Positions 57,806 through 64,000 of a DNA stretch of 64,000 bases are shown piece by piece. The stretch is from NCBI GenBank assembly GCA_019321725.1, contig CM033112.1, forward strand, positions 23,714,509 to 23,778,508, written 5' to 3'. The notes beneath the pieces are model-generated. The model searched no databases. It was not told the DNA's origin and worked only from the letters and a program-made list of their open reading frames with translations. Each line of letters opens with the position of its first letter. Position 1 is the first letter of the stretch. Source of the stretch: Paulownia fortunei (Eukaryota; Streptophyta; Magnoliopsida; Lamiales; Paulowniaceae). A program made the position numbers and the translations under genes.

Positions 57806-59012
57806 ATACCAAGCTTCCAATATATTAAACATGCATAAGTGTTTTCCTCTTTTTGTTTTGCATCCTATAATTCAAGGAAAATATACGCAATTAACAAGTC
57901 ATATTACCATATATATTAACAAATTAGATTCAAAACACATATTTTCGGATAGCATACCAAGATTCAGACGTGCATAAGTAATTTCATATAACAGGCACCT
58001 ATCTTCTACCCATTAACAGAGTTATATTACTTTCTACATTAATAGATGTACTACTGAGATTCAAAAACACATGCTATCTTTGGTAGAAAACCCTAAAAAT
58101 ATTCAAGATTTCAATGCATTAGCGTTTTTCAGAATATTTTCTCTTTTACACCAAGATTCCAATACATTAGACATGCATTTTTAGGGTACACTCCGAGCAT
58201 AATCATAATTAAGGAAAAACACAAGCTGTAATTACTTTTACCTAGAAGACGGTGGTTCACGGTTCACTGCTTGGAGGAGATGAGATAGCCTGTGGTTTAC
58301 GACCAACTTTCGTGCAGAATCAAAAATGGGGAGTGCGAGGGAGAAATTCTGAAGAATGTTGTGATTTTCAAATTGAATTACATTTATCCGGAAGACGGTG
58401 GTTCACGGTTCACTACTGGGAGGAGATGTTTATAGCTAACTTGTGTGTAGAATCAGAAATGGGGAGTGTGAGGGAGAAATTCGGAAGAATGTTGTGATTT
58501 TGAAAATTGAATTTGAGGCGGGTATATATGATGGTACCCCTAAATTATGCTTTATGCATCACTTCTCCCTAAACTCCTAAAATATGCAATTTGACCCCCT
58601 TTCCCTCCTAAAATGTGCTCTTTAACCCCTTTCCCTTAGGCTTCCATCTCTCAAGGATGGGAGAACAACAATTTTTTATATTATTTTTTCTCGTAAGGTG
58701 GGGTGAACACAACATCAATTTTTATTTTTTTTGTTTATTAATCAAAAGAAGGCAAAACAAATTTACTTATGTATCTTATTAGTGTTACTACTTTATCTCA
58801 CTTTATTTATTATAGCCAAATTATTTTGAATGCTCATTGGGAGATATCAATTAACAAGTTTTGTAAATGTAAACAATTGTCCTAAAAACCAAAACTTCAA
58901 CCTAATAAATAGCGAAAGATGAAATTTTTTCAAGTTTTTACATGCATTTTCTTTTTTCAAGTTTTTACATGCATTTTAAACTTTTTCAATGGTCATTAGC
59001 AAGAGCAATGAG
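57806..59012 (+). repeat. Left arm of a large inverted repeat
   Basis: The arm matches the right side (62161-about 63200) in reverse. Shared marks are GCATACCAAGATTC, the TGGGGAGTG(C/T)GAGGGAGAAA unit, the poly-T segment near 58720, TTTTTACATGCATTTTAA and the closing AGCAATGAG. Within it, 58246-58391 and 58392-58500 are a two-unit tandem repeat starting GAAGACGGTGGTTCACGGTT. An 81-codon open frame spans both units but has no family match and is probably not a gene. Confidence 0.75.
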
Positions 59013-59038
59013 TAGGAGTGATCATTGTGTGATTTTTC
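59013..59038. mobile_element. Terminal remnant of an hAT element
   Basis: TAGGAGTGATCATTGTGTGA is the end of the hAT element at 61131-62160 (read in reverse) and is preceded by GCAATGAG, the same 8-bp target string. It breaks off at the copia junction after 26 bases. Confidence 0.8.
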
Positions 59039-60487
59039 GGTTTAATTTATCCATTCTAAGATGACCCGGTCTAGCATGCCATATATGTGCATTATCATTG
59101 ATACTAATCTTTTTTTTATGAATCATGAGGTAGATAAGATGAATTAATCATTTACTCTCTTACAAGTATGAACGGCATCTACCTTGAACATCTTGATATT
59201 TCGTAGGAATTTTACATTGTGTGGGCCAATAGCACAAAATTTCCAGCATCTACAATATTTGTAACTGAAAATAGATTTTTCTTCATTCGTGGAACATGAA
59301 ATACGCTTTTAGTGTAATGGGATCTTCTTGTTGTCTGTGATAACAATGGTGTCTTCATTCTCCACATGATGGATTGAATTATCTGCCGTCACAGTGGCTT
59401 CACAACCATTTATTCTTGAAAGCTGGAAAATTTTGGATTGATCTCCAGTGAAATGATGCCCACAACTGGAATCAACAATCCAATCATTATCAAAATTAAT
59501 GGCTACAACTCTTGTTTCTGGCATAAAACACTTCCCCCAATCTTCTTCATCTTCAACTTTTTTAGGTTCAGCCATTACTTTTCTGTAATTTAGTTCGACA
59601 AAATCTCTTAGTGTACCCTGTTTTGCCATAAAGATAACATTTGATAATCTTCTTGCGGATATCAGATGACTTTTCCTTTCTCCCATGTGAACTTGAGCTA
59701 TTTTGATTTCTCTCTTCTTTAAATTTTTTCTTCCTCACCATAAGAGCATTTCCTAACCATTTGCTTAGCTAATAACTCTTATAATGATAGTAAATTCTCA
59801 AATTCCTCCAAGGAAGATTGTTGAATCATCCTTGTATTGATGTAACATAAGAGATATGTTCTGACTTCAATCATCGAATAATGTTTCTCCTGATACAAGT
59901 TTCAAAAATTGCTTCTTCTGGATGTAGAAGAGAAATTTCTAAACATAGCTCCTTGATTTTTAAAAAGTACTCGATAATAGAGAGATTGTCTTGTGTAGTA
60001 TTTGCAAGTTCATTCTCCAACATTTACAGCCGAGCTTCATCATTTTTGTTGAAAAACCTGTCAAGAGTTTGCCAAATTTCATGGGCTGATTTTTTGTGAA
60101 CCATACAACCAAATAAGAGAAAACTTCTTCAAAAATGTAGAAGAGTAAAGAAGAGATTTTTCTTAGACGAGTGATTTTATTTGAAAACTTACTTAGCACT
60201 TGGCTTGTTACAAAATGCATAGAGGACTCACAATTATATACTAATCAATGATATATTTAGACTCTCTAATTAATATCTTAGAAAATATAAATAGTCTAGT
60301 CAATCATTGAAACTATAACATTATAGAAAAACTATGAATAATTAAATCCTACTCTAAAAATCTCTTGAAATGAAACTATTCTAGAAAAATGTTTAACTCT
60401 AGAAATATCCAACTAAGAAAACATGTGAACTCTTGAAAGGTGGTAGTCAAAATTCTAATTCCAAAAAATCAATTTTAACTTTTCACA
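59039..60487 (-). pseudogene. 5' part of a copia element (LTR, gag, protease, pre-integrase)
   Basis: Minus strand: LTR 60487-60101, then gag (FSTKMMKLGCKCWRM and neighbours in broken frame, 60100-59880), a linker with a Lys/Arg-rich region, protease at about 59530-59470 (NDWIVDSSCGHHFTGD, where the catalytic D-S-G reads D-S-S), and the pre-integrase motif WHARPGHLRMDKLN at 59085-59044. The element stops there, inside an hAT end. The LTR runs directly into gag sequence (HKKSAHEIW), so its 3' edge, the primer-binding site and the gag start have been lost. Confidence 0.85.
60101..60487 (-). repeat. Copia 5' LTR, same family as 15761-16150
   Basis: Shared strings in reverse orientation include TAGAATAGTTTCATTTCAA, AATAAAATCACTC and AGAAAAATCTCTTC, with many small differences. 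The outer end reads TGTGAAAAG at 60487 on the minus strand. The two LTRs sit about 44 kb apart in opposite orientation and belong to different truncated elements. Confidence 0.75.
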
Positions 60488-60789
60488 AATAGTTTTATTT
60501 TTTTTTATTTCCAAAAATTGCCTATCTCAGTTTGTTACATGGACTTGAATCTTATTCAGCCTCTCTACACCATTAATCCCCGCCTTTGCAAGAAATGATG
60601 TTGCTGATATAAATTAAAAAAAACAACTTTGCCCTATAAATAAGAGAATATAGGTAAGTTTTCCTCGATGTTGGGTCTTAGTATTGGTAAATTTCATGAT
60701 GTTTTCTAAATTACACCCTTGTTTCAATATTGAAATAATTTTGTATTAACAAACATTTGGAAATAACTCCATTTTTCAGAATATGAACT
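60488..60789. other. AT-rich DNA, nothing recognised
   Basis: No gene or clear repeat was seen between the copia LTR and the next arm copy. Confidence 0.4.
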
Positions 60790-61122
60790 TCAACTTAGTT
60801 TTTTAAAAAAAAAAAGACAAAATGAAGTTACATGCCATCTCTTATTAGTTTTACTATTTTATCTCAATTCATTCATTATGGTCGAATTATTTTTCATGTG
60901 GTTGAATTTGTTTAAGAAATATCAACTAATAAATTTCTTTAAATCAACAATATATTTTTGAAGACCAACGCTTACCCTAACAGATTTGCAAAGGCTGAAG
61001 TGTTTCCAAATTTTTACATGCATTTTAAGCTATTCCAAGGTCATTAGCAAGGGCAATGAGTGGAAATGAAAAAATATGTTTACACTAGCAAAAAACAATT
61101 GCTTAAGAGTTTTTGTTTCCCA
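60790..61122 (+). repeat. Third arm copy with an empty hAT site
   Basis: 60790-61070 is a diverged direct copy of 58740-59012. At the place where the left arm has an hAT end, this copy reads GCAATGAGTGGAAATGAAAA without interruption. The next 50 bases (61085-61130) fold back onto it (TTTTTGTTTCCCACTCGTTAC), so it forms an inverted repeat with the DNA flanking hAT element 2. Confidence 0.75.
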
Positions 61123-61130
61123 CTCGTTAC

Positions 61131-62160
61131 TTGGGAGTGATTATAAAAATTTAAAAATCATTCTAACCGACTACACCACCTACACCAAATCGTTTTTATC
61201 AAATTAGTACATAAACTGCAGCTTAAAAATTTAATTAAAATCGCACCACCTCATATAGTTTGATGACAGTTTGGAGTTTGAATAAATCAAACCGCACCGT
61301 CTATATATGTATATTAAATTTATTAATAATCAATACTAGTTTTAGTTTTAATAATTAACTTGTAATTGTAATATTTGTTTAACTTTCACGAAACTAAATA
61401 TTTATGTGCTCGTCAACTTTTCATAAAATTTCTTTATTTTTCTTTTCATTTATCTCAAGTTGTAATACAATGAGAGAATTTATATTTAATTTTAATTTTA
61501 AAAAGTTTAGCATTTTCTTTTTCTTTTATAAGTGTTAGTTTATTTATTATTTTCAAATTTGTTTTTCTACTTATTTTTCAATTGTTTACTTTTCCATTGT
61601 AGTTTTATAGTATATAAATGAGTTAATTTTTCTTTCCAAGAAATAGAAGATGAAAAAAAGAAATATTTTTTTTTTGTGTACATACTCAAAAAAATTTGTG
61701 TTTATGATGTTTGTATATTCAAATAATTTTTTTTTATTTGCATTTTGAAATATGAGAATTTTTATGTTGTTTTCTCTACCATACATATTATAATTTATAT
61801 AACATAAATAAAACTAAATAAGTAAGTAAAAATTTATGAAATGAGTTGAAATTTATATACAATGATTTAGTTATTTGTCAGTACTAGATAGGTTATGCTA
61901 CTATTTTCAAATTAAGGCTATAGTGTTATTTGAAATGATTTTTTCTACTAATATCTTTACTTTTTTTTTTGGCTTAATCGTTTCTCTTTATTAGTAAAAA
62001 ACCGCCAAATCGCCCACAATCGCCCAAATCGTTTAAAATCGTACTTTTCATTTTAATTGACAAACCCGCAATTTCAAATTAAAGTTTAGCAAAATCGCGT
62101 ATGGCAATTCATTTTAAAATTAGTGAAAAAAATTAAAAAATCGCACAATGATCACTCCTA
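61131..62160. mobile_element. Non-autonomous hAT element 2 (1,030 bp)
   Basis: The ends are TTGGGAGTGATTA and TGATCACTCCTA. The flanking 8-mers CTCGTTAC (61123-61130) and CTCATTGC (62161-62168) agree at 6 of 8 positions, a decayed target duplication. Subterminal motifs resemble hAT element 1 (ACCGCACCGTC, AACCGCCAAATCGCC). The core is AT-rich without a transposase frame; a 66-codon minus-strand frame at 61786-61586 is low-complexity. This copy is older or less constrained than element 1. Confidence 0.8.
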
Positions 62161-62900
62161 CTCATTGCTCTTGATAATGACCATTGAAAAAGCTTAAAAT
62201 GCATGTAAAAACTTGGAAAATGAAAATGCATGTAAAATTTGTTAGGTTGAAGTTTTGGTCTTTAAAACAATTGTTTACATTTACAAAATTTGTTAATTGA
62301 TATCTCATGAGCATTCAAAATAATTTGGCTACAATAATTAAAGTGAGATAAAGTAGTAACACTAATAAGATACATAAATAAAAAAAAATAAAAAATAAAA
62401 AATTGCTATTGTGCTCACCCCACCTATGAGAAAAAATAATATAAAAAAATTGTTGTTCTCCCAACCTTGAGAGATGGAAATCTAAGGAAAAGAGGGTTAA
62501 AAAGCACATTTTAGGAGGGAAAAATGGTCAAATTGCATATTTTAAGAGTTTTAATGAAAACTGATGCATAGAGTATAATTTAGGGTACCCTCATATATAC
62601 TCTACTCCCCTCAAATTCAATTTTCAAAATCACAATACTCTTTCTCCCTCGCACTTTCGAACTCTTTCTCCCTCGCACTCCCCATTTCTGATCTCCCGGG
62701 TAAATGTAATTCAATTTGAAATTCCATTTTTGATTCTGCGCAAAAATCGGTCGTCTCCTCCAAGACCGTGAATCACCAGTAAAAGTAATTATGGTAACTT
62801 GTATTTTTGCTTCATTATAATTATGCTCGGAGTTTACCCAAAAAAATGCATGTCTAATGTACTGGAATCTTGGTGTAAATTCTTGAATTTTTTTAGGGTT
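62161..62900 (-). repeat. Right arm of the large inverted repeat
   Basis: The reverse complement matches 58140-59012 with many small differences. It contains the GGGGAGTGCGAGGGAGAAAG unit and CTCCAAGACCGTGAA. A 112-codon minus-strand frame (62918-62580) is open across the repeats but has no family match. The arm continues into the tandem array. Confidence 0.75.
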
Positions 62901-64000
62901 TTCTACCAAAGACAGCATGTGTTTTTTAATCTCATTAGTTAATCTGTTAATGAAGATGGTGATATAACTCTGTTAATGGGTAAAAGATGAATCTTGGTAT
63001 GCTATCCGGAAATATGTGTTCTGAATCTGATTTGTTAATATATATATATATATATATATATTTATATGGTAATATGACTTTGTTAATTGCGTATATTTTT
63101 CTTGAATTATAGAATGCAAAACAAAAAGAGGAAAATACTTATGCATGTTTAATATATTGGAAGCTTGGTATCATAGTCAAAAAGGAAATAATCTACAGTT
63201 TGATGGAATTTTTTAGACCAAGGACATCATAGTTAGGTGGTCAGTTAATATAGATGGTGATGTGACTCTGTTAATGGCTTGGGTGCTTGTATTTTCTTTG
63301 AATTATAGGATCCAAAACAAATATATGAAAATACCTGTGCATGTCTAATGTAATGAATTTTGTTATCCTATTCGAAAAGAGGAATTAACGAGACATATGA
63401 AAATATTCGAATGTATTGGAATCTTGATTTTTTTTTATTTTTTATTTCTAGTATACTACCAAAGAAAACATGTGTTTTGAATCTGATCAGTATATCGATA
63501 GAGCAAACTTGTGGTGATTTGTTAATATAGATGGTAAGTAATATAACTCTGCTAAAAGCTGTAAGATGGCTGCCTATATTTTCCTTGAATTATAGAATGC
63601 AAAACAGAAATGGGAAAATACTTATGCATTGTCTAATGTATTGGAATTTTGGTATCATTTTCAAAGTGGAATTAGTCTACAGTAAGATCAACTTTTTTAG
63701 GTGTTCTACCAAAAACAGCATGTGTTTTGAATCTGAGTTGTATATAGACAGTATATGGTTGAGGTGATCAGTTAATATGGATGGTGATTTCACTGGCTAG
63801 AAGAGAAATGCTTGTATTTTCTTGAATTATAGGAAGCAAAATAGAAATATGAAAACTCTTATGCATGTCTAATGTACTGAATCTTGGCATCCTTTTCGGA
63901 AAGAGGAATTAATCAGACTTAAATGAAAACATGCTAATATATTGGAATCTTGAATTTTTTTGTTTGGTGATTTGTTAATATAGATGGCAATATGACTCTG
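62840..64000 (+). repeat. Diverged tandem array, runs off the window
   Basis: At least five units of roughly 200-260 bp share, in order, ATGCATGTCTAATGTA, TTGGAATCTTGGTATC, GTGTTTTGAATCTGA, GTTAATATAGATGGTGAT, CTCTGTTAAT and CTTGAATTATAGAATGCAAA. Marker positions for the ATGCATG string are near 62848, 63142, 63338, 63625 and 63860. A TA microsatellite (about 63040-63060) lies in the second unit. No open frame of note. Single members occur at 26780-26985 and inverted at 57806-58240. Confidence 0.8.

Noticed and set aside
58252..58497. 81-codon frame with two similar halves, resembling a repeat protein
   Set aside because: The halves are just a 146-bp DNA tandem repeat inside an inverted repeat arm; the relative on the right arm (62918-62580) has a different frame structure.
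1..64000. CRISPR arrays, bacterial operons, organelle insertions, telomere-type repeats
   Set aside because: None was seen. Repeats present are transposon ends, microsatellites and diverged tandem units, and RNE is an intron-containing nuclear gene rather than plastid DNA.

Overview
The window is nuclear DNA of a eudicot plant. The sequence shows AT-rich intergenic DNA, genes split by GT-AG introns, plant-type retrotransposon lineages (Athila and Tat-type Ty3/gypsy, several Ty1/copia), hAT and Mutator-like non-autonomous elements, and three plant gene families: RNase E/G-like RNE, an F-box/FBD protein and a glutamate receptor-like (GLR) gene. I cannot name the species. A run of 100 N at 26,986-27,085 marks a scaffold join.

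Layout. 1-1,136: unassigned AT-rich DNA. 1,137-10,731: decayed minus-strand Athila element with gag, pol and an extra plant-transposon ORF, cut at its 5' side by a minus-strand copia 3' LTR (10,732-11,722) and copia interior to 14,227. 14,228-16,150: an LTR-like block, then the 3' end of a plus-strand copia. 16,312-20,547: F-box/FBD gene (minus), whose third intron carries a foldback Mutator-like element. 22,267-24,156: 5' part of a GLR gene, broken. 25,801-26,436: a coiled-coil ORF of unknown function. 27,668-39,222: nuclear gene for chloroplast RNase E/G (RNE, minus), the main intact gene. 40,440-44,703: Tat-type gypsy remnant with 5' LTR and primer-binding site. 45,849-46,538: hAT-type element with a perfect 8-bp target duplication. 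46,640-47,170: pseudogene relative of the coiled-coil ORF. 47,300-50,250: decayed copia. 52,655-53,590: copy of the RNE 3' end. 54,474-57,241: inverted, broken copy of the F-box gene together with its Mutator-like element. 57,242-64,000: copia fragments, a large inverted repeat holding filled and empty versions of one hAT site, and a diverged tandem array running off the window.

How it fits together. The host genes (RNE, F-box, GLR, coiled-coil) have no obvious functional link. The organising theme is duplication: the F-box gene, the coiled-coil ORF and the RNE 3' end each have a second, degraded copy in the right half. The shared transposon in both F-box copies fixes the order of events (transposon first, duplication second). 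I found no convincing new defence, toxin or regulatory system. The best candidate for undescribed biology is the coiled-coil family, supported by two diverged copies in this window. All exon borders were read by eye from splice consensus, reading frame and family knowledge; nothing was aligned computationally.
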